A stretch of DNA of 64,000 nt from positions 1 to 64,000 of the forward strand of contig JADJWL010000004.1 of NCBI GenBank assembly GCA_016716385.1. The letters run 5' to 3'. The notes under the pieces were generated by a model. The model saw nothing but the letters and a program-made list of their open reading frames with translations, searched no databases and was not told where the DNA came from. This stretch comes from Bryobacterales bacterium. Lineage in GTDB: Bacteria; Acidobacteriota; Terriglobia; Bryobacterales; Bryobacteraceae. The position numbers were made by a program, and so were the translations under genes. Shown here one piece after another: positions 8,745-17,577 of this stretch (its first letter is position 1; each line of letters opens with the position of its first letter).

Positions 8745-9520
8745 TGCGCAGGTGGCTCGGACTCGCACTGATCGCCGGTTGCCCTGCCTGGGCGGCCGAT
8801 AAGCTCACGCTCGAAGAACGCGTGGAGATCATCCGCGGCCTGACTGCGGAATACGCCTCGGTCAAGCAGACGATCCCCCGCTCGAAGAAGCCACTGCCGT
8901 TCAAAGCCGATGGCACCTGGGACAAGAGCCGCTGGCAGGACGCCATGCAGGAGATGGGTCCGGCGGCGCGTTCCGGCGATCTCGTGCAGATCACCAAGAT
9001 CAAGCTGGAGAAAGACAAGATCCTGTTTGAAATCAATGGCGGGGTCAAGAGCGGCCGCAAGTGGACCGACCGCATCGAGGTGGGCATGGGGCAGCGAACG
9101 ACCCCCATCGGCATGCCCGGCCAGCCCACGCTCGGCACCAACCTCGCTCTGGAATTTGACAAGCCCCTCTCGGAACTGTCTTCGGCGAATGTGAAACAGA
9201 TTCTTTCCCCGATTCTTGACTTCGAAAAGCGGACGGCGACCGATCTCTACATGGACAAACTGCCGGAAGAGATCCGCGAGGCGATTGAAGAGAAGCGTCC
9301 GGCCGAGGGGATGGACCGGGACCAGGTGCTGCTGGCGCTCGGGCGTCCGCGTTTGAAGACGCGCGAAACGAAAGACGGCCTCGAAACCGAGGAATGGATT
9401 TACGGGCTGGCGCCCGGGAAGATCACGTTCGTCGTTTTCCACGGCGCCAAGGTCGCTGAGATCAAGGAAGCCTACGCCGGTTTGGGACTCGAGGCCGCTC
9501 CCCCATTGGTCCCGCAGTAG
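8741..9520 (+). CDS. Exported protein of unknown function with BamE/SmpA-like C-terminal segment
   Basis: A 259-residue protein with a signal peptide (LGLALIAGCPAWAA, cleavage predicted before DKLT). I do not recognise a named family for the whole chain. Around residues 188-215 MDRDQVLLALGRPRLKTRE followed by EEWIYG resembles the BamE/SmpA pattern (G-MTxxQVxxxLGxP then W-Y). Inference: a periplasmic or outer-membrane-facing protein. The start at 8741 is fixed by the signal peptide and the four-base overlap with the CPBP gene; a longer frame exists upstream but runs antiparallel to nothing useful and crosses the CPBP gene. Confidence 0.75.
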   Translation: MMRRWLGLALIAGCPAWAADKLTLEERVEIIRGLTAEYASVKQTIPRSKKPLPFKADGTWDKSRWQDAMQEMGPAARSGDLVQITKIKLEKDKILFEINGGVKSGRKWTDRIEVGMGQRTTPIGMPGQPTLGTNLALEFDKPLSELSSANVKQILSPILDFEKRTATDLYMDKLPEEIREAIEEKRPAEGMDRDQVLLALGRPRLKTRETKDGLETEEWIYGLAPGKITFVVFHGAKVAEIKEAYAGLGLEAAPPLVPQ

Positions 9521-9528
9521 GAGGCGGT

Positions 9529-9648
9529 ATGGATCGCGGCAGGCACCCGAAAGTCATTCGCACCTGGGTTTTGCCGGCAAAGAAGAAGCCAGTGCCGCAG
9601 ACGCCGAATCGGCCTCCGCCCCAAAAAACGCGGCGGGAATCTACTTGA
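9529..9648 (+). CDS. Small basic, proline-rich ORF, 39 residues
   Basis: A short open frame (begins MDRGRHPKVIRTW, ends QKTRREST) in which about a quarter of residues are Lys/Arg and about a fifth Pro. It starts eight bases after the previous stop. A full AGGAGG Shine-Dalgarno at 9519-9524 overlaps that stop and sits four bases from the ATG, which is a little close. It ends 25 bases before the convergent alanine dehydrogenase stop. No function can be assigned. The strong ribosome site and placement at an operon end favour a real gene, but the length means chance cannot be excluded. Confidence 0.45.
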   Translation: MDRGRHPKVIRTWVLPAKKKPVPQTPNRPPPQKTRREST

Positions 9649-9673
9649 CCTGCGCCGCCTCGTGATCCGGCAC

Positions 9674-10780
9674 TTACGCACGCACGGTGCGCAACGCGCG
9701 GTCCTGCGAATCTGCCACGCCAGGATGCGTCACTTCGCCCTCCAGCGTGTTCAAACCCGCCCGGAGCGACGGCCACTCGGCGATCGCGTTTTCGAGACCC
9801 CGGTTGGCCAGTTGCAGAACGTACGGGAACGTTGCGTTGGTCAAGCCGAAGGTCGAGGTATGCGGCACCGCCGCCGGCATGTTCGAGACGCAGTAGTGCA
9901 GCACGCCGTCGACGAAGTAGATCGGGTCCGTGTGTGTGGTCGGATGCGATGTCTCAAAGCAGCCGCCCTGGTCGATCGCGACATCGACAAGCACCGCCCC
10001 CCGCTTCATCGACGCCAGCGTGTGGCGCCGGACCAGCTTCGGGGCGGAAGCGCCCGGAATCAGCACGGCGCCGATCACCAGGTCGGCCAGTTTCAGCGAT
10101 TCATGCACCGTGTACTGGTTCGACGCGAGCGTGACTACCTGGCCGTTAAAGATGTCATCGAGCTGACGGAGCCGCGGCAGGTTCTTGTCGATGATGCTGA
10201 CGTGCGCGCCCATCCCGTGCGCGATCTTGGCGGCGTTCGTTCCCACGACGCCTCCTCCGAGGATCACCACGTTCGCCGGCGCTACGCCGGGGACGCCGCC
10301 CAGCAATACGCCGCGGCCGCCGCTCGGCGCCTCCAGGTACTGCGCCCCGACCTGGACGCTCATGCGGCCCGCGACCTCGCTCATCGGAGTCAGCAGCGGC
10401 AGCGATCCGTCGTCTTCGACGATCGTTTCGTAAGCGATTCCGGCGACGCGCGCCTCCAGCAGTCTGTCGGTCAGCTCCCGCAGCGGCGCCAGGTGCAAAT
10501 AGGTGAAGAGAATGAGGCCCGGCCGCAATTGGCCGTACTCCGAAGGCTGCGGCTCCTTGACCTTCACGACCATGTCGGACTTGCTCCATACCTCGCCCGC
10601 ACTGGCGGCGATGGCGGCGCCGGCGGCGTTGTACTCGTCGTCGGTGATGGAACTGCCGGACCCAGCCCCGGATTCCACGATCACCACGTGGCCCGCTTCG
10701 CGCAAGGCCGCGACGCCGGATGGCACCAGCCCGACCCGGGTTTCGTGGTCCTTCACTTCTTTCGGAACACCGATCACCAT
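9674..10780 (-). CDS. ald: Alanine dehydrogenase
   Basis: A 368-residue protein of normal length for the family. Seen: [16 protein letters not shown] at the N-terminus, [10 protein letters not shown] near residue 74, [15 protein letters not shown] as the NAD Rossmann loop near 170, and the conserved [11 protein letters not shown]. Known: Ald interconverts L-alanine and pyruvate with NAD and ammonia. The ATG at 10780 has AGGAGG eight bases upstream (reverse strand) and gives the family N-terminus MVIGVPKE; the 19 extra codons upstream are not supported. Confidence 0.96.
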   Translation of the reverse strand: MVIGVPKEVKDHETRVGLVPSGVAALREAGHVVIVESGAGSGSSITDDEYNAAGAAIAASAGEVWSKSDMVVKVKEPQPSEYGQLRPGLILFTYLHLAPLRELTDRLLEARVAGIAYETIVEDDGSLPLLTPMSEVAGRMSVQVGAQYLEAPSGGRGVLLGGVPGVAPANVVILGGGVVGTNAAKIAHGMGAHVSIIDKNLPRLRQLDDIFNGQVVTLASNQYTVHESLKLADLVIGAVLIPGASAPKLVRRHTLASMKRGAVLVDVAIDQGGCFETSHPTTHTDPIYFVDGVLHYCVSNMPAAVPHTSTFGLTNATFPYVLQLANRGLENAIAEWPSLRAGLNTLEGEVTHPGVADSQDRALRTVRA

Positions 10781-10846
10781 ACGTTCACGTCCTCCTGAAA
10801 GAGAAAGCGCGGCCTCGGCCGCGCCGTACGAAACCACGACGGGATG

Positions 10847-11296
10847 CTACTGGCTTTCCGCTGTCCCGGTTGGCGGTGGATTGTCATACTTCGGCCCCAG
10901 GCCCAGGCCGATCAAAGACAGCGATGTAATCTTCCCGGTCGGCTGCAGGTTCTGCTCGGCCTGGAACCGCTTCATGGCCTCTTCGGACGATGCACCCCAT
11001 TTGCCATCCGGGGCGTCTGTGAAATGCCCGCGCTCCGCCAGCGCCTGCTGAATCTGGCGGATACGTTCCGCCGACGGAGCACGCTGCGAGGGAGGCCGCG
11101 CGGGCGCCCGCCGGCGGACTCTGGACTTCCTGGCCGTCGATTTCCTGGCCGGCGCTTTCTTTGCCGCTTTCTTGGCAGTGGTCTTCTTAGCCGGGGCTTT
11201 TCGCGCAGAGGAGGTCTGGCCGGAGGCGGAAAAACCCCCGGCCCAGATCAATCCTGCCAGCGCCACCACGGCGGCGAACGTCCTCGCCCAGTTCAT
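10847..11296 (-). CDS. Exported Lys/Ala-rich protein with peptidoglycan-binding domain
   Basis: A 149-residue protein in three parts: a signal peptide (WARTFAAVVALAGLIWAGGFSASG), a low-complexity Lys/Ala/Arg-rich stretch (KKTTAKKAAKK, about residues 35-65), and a C-terminal PG_binding_1-like domain (IQQALAERGHFTDAPDGKWG then AMKRFQAEQNL). Known: such domains bind peptidoglycan; the basic tract could bind anionic polymers. Its ATG lies two bases after the DegQ-like stop, so the two are almost certainly one operon and both act in the envelope. Confidence 0.85.
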   Translation of the reverse strand: MNWARTFAAVVALAGLIWAGGFSASGQTSSARKAPAKKTTAKKAAKKAPARKSTARKSRVRRRAPARPPSQRAPSAERIRQIQQALAERGHFTDAPDGKWGASSEEAMKRFQAEQNLQPTGKITSLSLIGLGLGPKYDNPPPTGTAESQ

Positions 11297-11298
11297 CG

Positions 11299-12879
11299 CT
11301 ACCTCGATGTATCGGGTAGCGTGCCGGCGAGGAAGATGTTCACCCACTCCGGCGCCCGCGGCGCGCGGGGCGGCAGCGGACCCGTCGCCCGCTTGACACG
11401 CAGGGCGACCGGATCGCCCGCCTTGAGGCCATCCTGGATGCGCTTCACGTCGTCCAGGGAGTTCACATCCTGGCGGTTGATCGACAGGATCACGTCATTC
11501 GGCAGCAAGCCGATGTCGTCCCCAAACGATCCACCTTCCACGTTCACCACGATCACGCCGCCGGATTCGTCGAGGCCGATCGCCTCGCGGCGGGAACCCG
11601 TCAGCATTTCGATCGTAATGCCGAACTTCGCGGGGCGCGCCTCCCCGCGCTCTTCCGGTTCAGTGGAGGGCCGGGCTCCGCGGTCACGATCGACGATCTC
11701 CGTCCGGTCTCCGATACGCACCTTCACGTTCATCGGCTTCTTATCGCGGATGAGCGTTACATCCACTTCGGTCCCGATCGGTGTGTCGGAGATACGGTTG
11801 ACCAGTTCCTGGCCATCCTTCACCGCCTCACCGTCGATCGCTGTGATGATGTCTTCGGGACGAATGCCCGCTTTGTCGGCCGGCATGCCGGGGGTTACGC
11901 CCTCGACGAAGACGCCTTCCTTCGCGCCGTAGACTTCCAGCAATTCCGGCTTCGAGTCGCGGAAGCTGACACCGATCGCACCACGCGTCATCTTGCCGGT
12001 CTTGATGATCTGGTTGTAGACCTTGGCTGCGGTATTGATGGGCAGTGCGAACCCGACGCCCTGGAAGCCGCCGGTCCCGCTGGCGATCGCCGTATTGATG
12101 CCGATCACCTCGCCATTGATGTTGACGAGCGGCCCCCCGCTATTGCCCGGGTTGATTGCCGCGTCAGTCTGCAGGAAGCGCTGGAACAGATTGCTCGGGC
12201 CGATGCCCCGGTCTTTCGCGCTGATGATGCCCGCTGTGACGGTGGCCTGCAGGCCGAATGGCGACCCGATGGCGACGCACCAGTCGCCTACCTGGATGGC
12301 GTCCGAATTTCCGATCCTGGCGGCAGGCAGTTTGGTCCCCGCATCGATCTTGATGACCGCCAGGTCGGACTCGGGATCCGCGCCGATCAGCTTTGCATCG
12401 TACTTCGTCTTGCCCTCGTAGAGCGCTACCTGGATCCGGTCGGCCTTCTCGACGACGTGGTTGTTCGTGAGGATGTAGCCGTTCGGGTCGATAATGACGC
12501 CCGAGCCGAGGGCGCTGCCACGCCGCTGCCGTCCGGGCGCGCCTTCCCGCGGGCCGGGCATGCCGAAGAAACGGTTGAACAGATCTTCGAGATCTTCTTC
12601 CTGTCCGCTCCGGCCCGCGCGCTCCTGCGCCTTGGGCTCGTAGATCGTCGAAATATGGACGACCGAGGGTTCAAGCTTCTTGGCCAGTTGCGAGAACGCG
12701 GAAGAGAGTTGGACGGGGCTGGGAATCTCGAGAGGGGTCGCATCGGGAGCGGCCTGGCCTTTGCCGGCCTTCACCCCGGTGTCGACGAGAGTGCCGATCA
12801 CGATACCGATCGACAGGACGAAAACCATCAGTGTGATGGAGAGAAATCGTTGTTTGCGCATTTGATCCAGCAGATTCAT
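11299..12879 (-). CDS. degQ: DegP/DegQ (HtrA) periplasmic serine protease
   Basis: A 526-residue HtrA protease. Seen: an N-terminal membrane segment (FLSITLMVFVLSIGIVIG), then the trypsin-like triad: His in TNNHVVE, Asp in ESDLAVIKI, Ser in INPGNSGGPLV. Two PDZ domains follow (about residues 300-390 and 430-510). Known: HtrA proteases degrade or chaperone misfolded envelope proteins. The start at 12879 is set by GGAGGTG upstream; an in-frame ATG at 12912 would lie inside the predicted promoter. A perfect TATAAT lies 39 bases upstream of the start. The peptidoglycan-binding protein gene follows directly. Confidence 0.95.
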   Translation of the reverse strand: MNLLDQMRKQRFLSITLMVFVLSIGIVIGTLVDTGVKAGKGQAAPDATPLEIPSPVQLSSAFSQLAKKLEPSVVHISTIYEPKAQERAGRSGQEEDLEDLFNRFFGMPGPREGAPGRQRRGSALGSGVIIDPNGYILTNNHVVEKADRIQVALYEGKTKYDAKLIGADPESDLAVIKIDAGTKLPAARIGNSDAIQVGDWCVAIGSPFGLQATVTAGIISAKDRGIGPSNLFQRFLQTDAAINPGNSGGPLVNINGEVIGINTAIASGTGGFQGVGFALPINTAAKVYNQIIKTGKMTRGAIGVSFRDSKPELLEVYGAKEGVFVEGVTPGMPADKAGIRPEDIITAIDGEAVKDGQELVNRISDTPIGTEVDVTLIRDKKPMNVKVRIGDRTEIVDRDRGARPSTEPEERGEARPAKFGITIEMLTGSRREAIGLDESGGVIVVNVEGGSFGDDIGLLPNDVILSINRQDVNSLDDVKRIQDGLKAGDPVALRVKRATGPLPPRAPRAPEWVNIFLAGTLPDTSR

Positions 12880-12917
12880 GGGATTTCTGGCACCTCCGCG
12901 CCGGGGATTCAAACCAA

Positions 12918-12923
12918 ATTATA
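12918..12923 (-). promoter_or_regulatory. Putative -10 element of the degQ operon
   Basis: TATAAT on the minus strand, perfect match to the sigma-70 -10 box, about 39 bases upstream of the chosen degQ ATG. In such GC-rich DNA an exact match is noteworthy. No good -35 is present at 16-18 bases (CTCCGG region), so activity may depend on an activator. Confidence 0.45.
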
Positions 12924-13015
12924 CCTTTGCGGGCCTTCAGCCGGAGCGGAACCCCCAGGCGCACCTTTGGGTTGCGGGCACTACTTGAATGGATGACCCG
13001 CACGGCTCCACGGTT

Positions 13016-13894
13016 TCAACGGCTTTTGGGTCCCTCCCTGGGGCGGCTCTCGACGAGCAGCACGCCCGCCAGGATGAGCGCTCCGCCCCAGATGCCGCGC
13101 GAGCCCAGCGCCTCGCCGAGGAGGACGCGGGCCGTTGCGGCCGCGACGACCGGTTCCAGCGCGAACAGCAGGGCGGCGCGATTCGCCGTGGTGTGTTTCT
13201 GCGCCCAGGTCTGGACCGTGAACGCGACGGCCGTCGCGACAACGCCGGTCACCCCGGCCGCCACCCACAGGCGCGGCGAATGACGGAAGTAGGGCGTCTC
13301 GAACCACCACAACGTGGCCAGGCAAAGCACGGCCGCGGTGGCAATCTGAACGACGGCGACCCGCCCCAGGGAAGCATCCCTGGCGAAATGTCCCAGCACG
13401 AGGATATGCGCGGCGAACGCCGCGGCGCAGCCGACCGTCAGCAAGTCCCCTTTGCCGATTGCCAGACGGTCTCCTTCCAACGTCATCAGCGCCATGCCCG
13501 CGGTGGCGGCCCCCGCCCCGGCCAGTTCACGCGCACGGGGCCACACCCGATAGACGGCCGCACCGAGCAAAGGTACCAGCACCACGAAGAGTCCTGTCAG
13601 GAATCCGCTCTTGGAAGCGGTTGTATGCCGGAGGCCCGCGGTCTGGAGCAGGTAGGCGACGTACAGGCAGATTCCGGCGATCAATCCGGCCCGCGTGGAG
13701 CGGGCTTCGCCCGACAGCAAGTCGCGCCGGAAGAGGACTGCGAGGGCCACCGCCGCGATCGAGAATCGCACCGCCAGGAAGGCCAGAGTCGACGCGTCTT
13801 CGAGCGCCGCCTTGATCATGACGAACGTTGAGCCCCAGACGATCGTGATGGCGACCAGCGCGGCCTCCGCGCGACGGCGCAGCGTCTCAGGCAA
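13016..13894 (-). CDS. EamA/DMT-family transporter
   Basis: A 292-residue membrane protein with ten predicted hydrophobic segments arranged as two five-segment EamA repeats. Seen: AITIVWGSTFVMIK at the start of repeat 1 and VQTWAQKHTTANRAALLFALEPVVAA near the end of repeat 2, both typical of RhaT/YdcZ-like drug/metabolite exporters. The substrate cannot be inferred. The start is TTG at 13894 (GGAG 10 bases upstream), overlapping the M20 peptidase stop by eight bases, so the pair is probably co-transcribed. Confidence 0.88.
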   Translation of the reverse strand: MPETLRRRAEAALVAITIVWGSTFVMIKAALEDASTLAFLAVRFSIAAVALAVLFRRDLLSGEARSTRAGLIAGICLYVAYLLQTAGLRHTTASKSGFLTGLFVVLVPLLGAAVYRVWPRARELAGAGAATAGMALMTLEGDRLAIGKGDLLTVGCAAAFAAHILVLGHFARDASLGRVAVVQIATAAVLCLATLWWFETPYFRHSPRLWVAAGVTGVVATAVAFTVQTWAQKHTTANRAALLFALEPVVAAATARVLLGEALGSRGIWGGALILAGVLLVESRPREGPKSR

Positions 13895-15122
13895 GCGGGC
13901 AGGTCTCCGGACACCGCAGCAGCAGCGCCGCGGTCAGGAGAATGCGTTTCAGAGCGAGGTCCCGCCGCTCGGGCAGGAACCATTCCTGGGGTGTGTGCGC
14001 CCCCCCGCCGCTCCCGCCGGCGCCGATCGACACGGCAGGGATTCCCAATGAGAGCGGGACATTGGCGTCGGTCGACGCCATGTCGAGGTGGGAACGGATG
14101 CCGAGGTGGGCGTCCACCGCGCGCAGGTGGCGCAACAGCGCCGCATCTTCGGGAAGCCGCCCAGCGGGCCGCGATCCGATCTCGCGGATTTTCGCCGTCA
14201 CGCGCCCGCTGACCGCCCGCTGATTCTCGACCTCCTGGGCCCGTTCCACCGCCTCCGCCAGCAGCCGGACGAGGTCTTCCATCGCGGCATTGCTCTCCGA
14301 GCGGATATCTACCTTGGCGCGCGCCAGAACAGGAATCGCATTGATGCTGGTGCCGCCTTCGATCATGCCGATGTTGAGCGACGAACGGGGCGACCCGTTC
14401 AAGCGGATATCGGAGAACAAGGCGACGGCGCGCCCGAGGGCGTGAACCGGGTTGGCTGTGCCGAAGTCGCTCCAGCTATGACCTCCCGGGCCGGAGTACG
14501 TCACTTCGAAGCGGCGGCTGCCCAGAGCCTGCGTCGTGATGTGGTCGGTGCTGGCGCCGTCGAGCACCAGGAACGCGGCGATCCGCCGCACAAGGCCGTT
14601 GGGTTTGCAGATCTGGCGCATCCCGCTGAGATTGCCCTCGCCCTCCTCGCCGACGTTGGCGATCAGCAGGATGTCGCCGGTCGAGTCCTCGATCGCCGGA
14701 CTGCTCCGCAAGGCCTTGGCGATGGCCAGTAGCGCAGCCAGACCCGCGCCGTTGTCGGAGACGCCGGGCCCAAGGAAGCGGCCATCGGGGCTGACCTGGA
14801 TTTCGTCGCGGTCGCGCGGCGCGATCACCGTATCGAGGTGCGCGGTCAGTGCGATGCACGGGCCGCGGCTGCCGCGCACCTGCGCCACCACATTGCCCGT
14901 ACGGTCGATCTCCACTTGGCAGCCATAGGAACGGAGTTGCGCGGCCATCCATTCCGCCCGCTGTCCTTCGAGGAAGGTCGGCGCGGGAATCCGGCACAGT
15001 TCGAGGTGCCGCTCGTTGATCCACTGCTTTTCCCGCGTGAACCACCGGAGAGCGTCCCGCCAGCCGGGCGCCTGCGCCAATACGGCGGCTGAAGCCGCCG
15101 GCCGTTCCACGGAAGAGGCCAT
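13887..15122 (-). CDS. M20-family metallopeptidase (PepT/ArgE-like)
   Basis: A 411-residue dizinc hydrolase. Seen: HLDTV (metal His and catalytic-side Asp), DNGAGLAAL with the bridging Asp, NVGEEGEGNL with the catalytic Glu pair, GGHSW in the dimerisation (lid) domain, and GGAHTPQEW with the final zinc His. Known: M20 enzymes cleave di-/tripeptides or N-acyl amino acids in the cytoplasm. No signal peptide is seen. Overlap with the EamA gene suggests the released product is exported, but this is only context. Confidence 0.9.
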   Translation of the reverse strand: MASSVERPAASAAVLAQAPGWRDALRWFTREKQWINERHLELCRIPAPTFLEGQRAEWMAAQLRSYGCQVEIDRTGNVVAQVRGSRGPCIALTAHLDTVIAPRDRDEIQVSPDGRFLGPGVSDNGAGLAALLAIAKALRSSPAIEDSTGDILLIANVGEEGEGNLSGMRQICKPNGLVRRIAAFLVLDGASTDHITTQALGSRRFEVTYSGPGGHSWSDFGTANPVHALGRAVALFSDIRLNGSPRSSLNIGMIEGGTSINAIPVLARAKVDIRSESNAAMEDLVRLLAEAVERAQEVENQRAVSGRVTAKIREIGSRPAGRLPEDAALLRHLRAVDAHLGIRSHLDMASTDANVPLSLGIPAVSIGAGGSGGGAHTPQEWFLPERRDLALKRILLTAALLLRCPETCPLA

Positions 15123-15134
15123 GAAGCCTCTATT

Positions 15135-16358
15135 TTAGCCCACGGGACGCGTGGGAACGGTTCGCAGCCTTGCCGAGACCGGGCGCTCGCTCAGGCGAAA
15201 GGAGCGCTCGTAGCCTTCGTAGACCCGCTCGAAGACCTCGTCCCAGCTCTGCCGCGAAGCGTTGGCGCGAGCAGCGGAGCGCATCGCCTGCAGCTTGCCT
15301 GGAGCGTCCATCAGATCTGCGATCATCCTGGCGAACTCAGCCGGTTCATCGGCGATGAAGCCGGAAACGGAGGGCTGAATGAGGAACTTCGGTCCACCCC
15401 CCGACGTCACGAAGGCCGGGACGCCGGATGCCTGAGCCTCCAGGATCACGTTGCCGAACGTGTCGGTGCGCGACGGAAACACGAACGCGTCCATGTCCGC
15501 GTACGCCCGGGCCAGAGCCTCTCCGCGCAGCACGCCGGGGAACTCGGCCCGGCGCACGTTGGCCTGGAGCCATTCCTGCTCGCGCCCGTGGCCGACGATG
15601 AGGAACCGGAACCGGTCCTTACCCAGCTTCTCCAGCTCCCGCTCAATCGCCGCGAGCATCCGCACGTTCTTTTCCGGACTGAGCCTGCCTGCGTAGCCGA
15701 GCGTGAACAGATCGCCGGACGCCGTGCGCCGTTCGGGGTGAAACAGGTGTGTGTCGACCCCGCGAGACATCAGGTACGCCGGCTTGCCGGTCCGTTCGTG
15801 CAGCATCCGGATCAGCTCTTCGTTCGGTGCGTAGAGGACGCGGGCGAACGAGTAGAAGCGCAGCGTCCACCGCAGGATCTCGCGTTCGGCCAACCGCCCC
15901 GCGGCCCGGCGCCATGAAACAGGCAGCGGGCTGAGAACCCGTTCCAGACGCCGCCCACCGTACTCATGCACCTGGGTGTGCCAGGATGCCACCAAAGGCA
16001 CCCGTAGCTGGTGCGCGAGCAGCGCGCCGAGGATGCCGCTATCGCTGGGCCCGGTGACGTGCACAAGGTCGGGCTCGAACGCAGCCAGAGCCTCGCCGAT
16101 GCGTTGACGGTGCCTGTGGAAGCGCAGATCGAAATAGAGATCGGCCTCCAGGCGCAGCGAGACGCTGCTCCGCACCCACTCGACCGTTGTGATCGAGCCT
16201 TCAACGGCGCATTGGTCTGCCGGGCCCGCATGGCAACTGAAGAAGGGCAACTCCCGCCGCCGGGCAAACGCTTCGAACTGGCGGCTGGTGTTGGCTACCC
16301 CGTTCACTTCATGGAAGGCATCCGTGAAGAAGGCCACGCGCGGCGGACGTTCCGTCAT
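15135..16358 (-). CDS. GT4 glycosyltransferase (group 1, SQD2/PimB-like)
   Basis: A 407-residue GT-B fold glycosyltransferase. Seen: VAFFTDAFHEVNGVANTS at the N-terminus (nucleotide-sugar glycine loop), ASWHTQVHEYGG, GYAGRLSPEKNVRM at the inter-domain point, and FPSRTDTFGNVILEAQASGVP, the E-x7-E-like donor-binding motif. Similar N-termini occur in sulfoquinovosyl- and mannosyl-transferases to lipids. The start at 16358 overlaps by one base the stop of the upstream PHP gene (TGATG). Inference: it acts on a lipid or surface glycan with its neighbours. Confidence 0.92.
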   Translation of the reverse strand: MTERPPRVAFFTDAFHEVNGVANTSRQFEAFARRRELPFFSCHAGPADQCAVEGSITTVEWVRSSVSLRLEADLYFDLRFHRHRQRIGEALAAFEPDLVHVTGPSDSGILGALLAHQLRVPLVASWHTQVHEYGGRRLERVLSPLPVSWRRAAGRLAEREILRWTLRFYSFARVLYAPNEELIRMLHERTGKPAYLMSRGVDTHLFHPERRTASGDLFTLGYAGRLSPEKNVRMLAAIERELEKLGKDRFRFLIVGHGREQEWLQANVRRAEFPGVLRGEALARAYADMDAFVFPSRTDTFGNVILEAQASGVPAFVTSGGGPKFLIQPSVSGFIADEPAEFARMIADLMDAPGKLQAMRSAARANASRQSWDEVFERVYEGYERSFRLSERPVSARLRTVPTRPVG

Positions 16359-17488
16359 CAGGCAAACTCTCCCCGTCCTGCGAGGGCCGATCGAAGCGCG
16401 CCCCGCATCCCTTGATGATCCAACAATCCCATCATCCAGACAAACTGACGTGCGATGATCGGGCCGCGGGTACCGCACAGGGCGGCGAGCGAACGAACGA
16501 CATTGTCGTGGCCGCGCAGGAAGATCCGGTCCGTCCAGCGAGTCCAGCCCAGCCGGTGGCCTTCGTCCTCGCGCAGGACTTCGGCGATGTTCTGAATCAT
16601 CCGGAACCGCAGCGATTCCCGGTAGTGCGTGAGGAACAGAATACGGCTGTGGCCCTCGCGCACCTCGGCAGCGAACCCGGCGAAGGTGGAGGCGTTCGTT
16701 AGATTGACGTTCGCATTGGGCTCGCGCGCGTGCCGGTCCCCGCCGGAGACCACGGGAAGGCCGTAGGCCCGCGCGAGCGGTAGCACCTGCTGGTTCTCCC
16801 GCCAGCTTCGCAGGCCGTTCAGTTCGAGAGCGTGCAGCCAGGGCCGGAGCCGTCCCAGGAACGAGTGGACCAGGGCCAGGTGGTAGGGCCCGCCCACCCG
16901 GCGCTCATCCCACATGGGATGGTTGAAGACAATCAAGATCTCCGGACGCGCGTCGAGCCATTCCAGCAAATCCGGCAGGCGCTGCTCGTCAGGGCAAGCC
17001 GTGTATGCAGCCAGAGCCTTCATGATGGTCTCCACCTCGTCGGGTGGCAGGTTGTGCACACCCAGGTGGAAGAAGCTGTCGCGGAACGGCACAGTCCATT
17101 CGACTGACGCCGGGACGTGCTCCGGATGCGCGACCGCCCGCAGAGATGCGAACGCCTCGACATTGTCGTGGTCGGTCAGCGACACAACCGGATCGAGTCC
17201 CAGACGGTCGATTGAGGTGCGCTCCACGTGGAGGGCGTCTGAGGCTGACAACGGCGGCGTCCACCACGCGCGGCTGAAGTCCAGGTCGGCGCCATGGATC
17301 TGCCGGTACCGCCGCGCCCGGTTCCGGACGGCGATATCGAGCCCTGGTGTCCGCTCAGCGATTTCGCTCAGGAACCCAAGGTTCTCGCGCGAGTGCAGCG
17401 TGTGGCTATGCAGCGAGACCGCGGTGCGGAAACCGCGCGCTGCCTGTGGCGACTGCCATTCGAACTGAATCTCCGGCGTTTTGGGCAT
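16358..17488 (-). CDS. PHP-domain-like metallophosphoesterase
   Basis: A 376-residue protein. Seen: SLHSHTLHS near residue 25 and SLTDHDNVEAF near 105, which match the first two metal motifs of the PHP fold (HxH and DHD); VFNHPMWDE near 193 and SGGDRHARE near 254 fit the third and fourth metal sites. Known: PHP proteins hydrolyse phosphoesters, for example histidinol phosphate or phosphorylated nucleotides. A GAGAGGA ribosome site precedes ATG 17488. Being wedged between two glycosyltransferases with a one-base overlap suggests a role in glycan or glycolipid metabolism; the substrate is unknown. Confidence 0.82.
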   Translation of the reverse strand: MPKTPEIQFEWQSPQAARGFRTAVSLHSHTLHSRENLGFLSEIAERTPGLDIAVRNRARRYRQIHGADLDFSRAWWTPPLSASDALHVERTSIDRLGLDPVVSLTDHDNVEAFASLRAVAHPEHVPASVEWTVPFRDSFFHLGVHNLPPDEVETIMKALAAYTACPDEQRLPDLLEWLDARPEILIVFNHPMWDERRVGGPYHLALVHSFLGRLRPWLHALELNGLRSWRENQQVLPLARAYGLPVVSGGDRHAREPNANVNLTNASTFAGFAAEVREGHSRILFLTHYRESLRFRMIQNIAEVLREDEGHRLGWTRWTDRIFLRGHDNVVRSLAALCGTRGPIIARQFVWMMGLLDHQGMRGALRSALAGRGEFA

Positions 17489-17577
17489 TCGTATCCTCTC
17501 GTCACCTTCTTCTCATCCGGCCCGTTACGGCTTGATGGCGGGGCGGTGAAGATTAAAACATTCCTGAGGTTTTGTGT

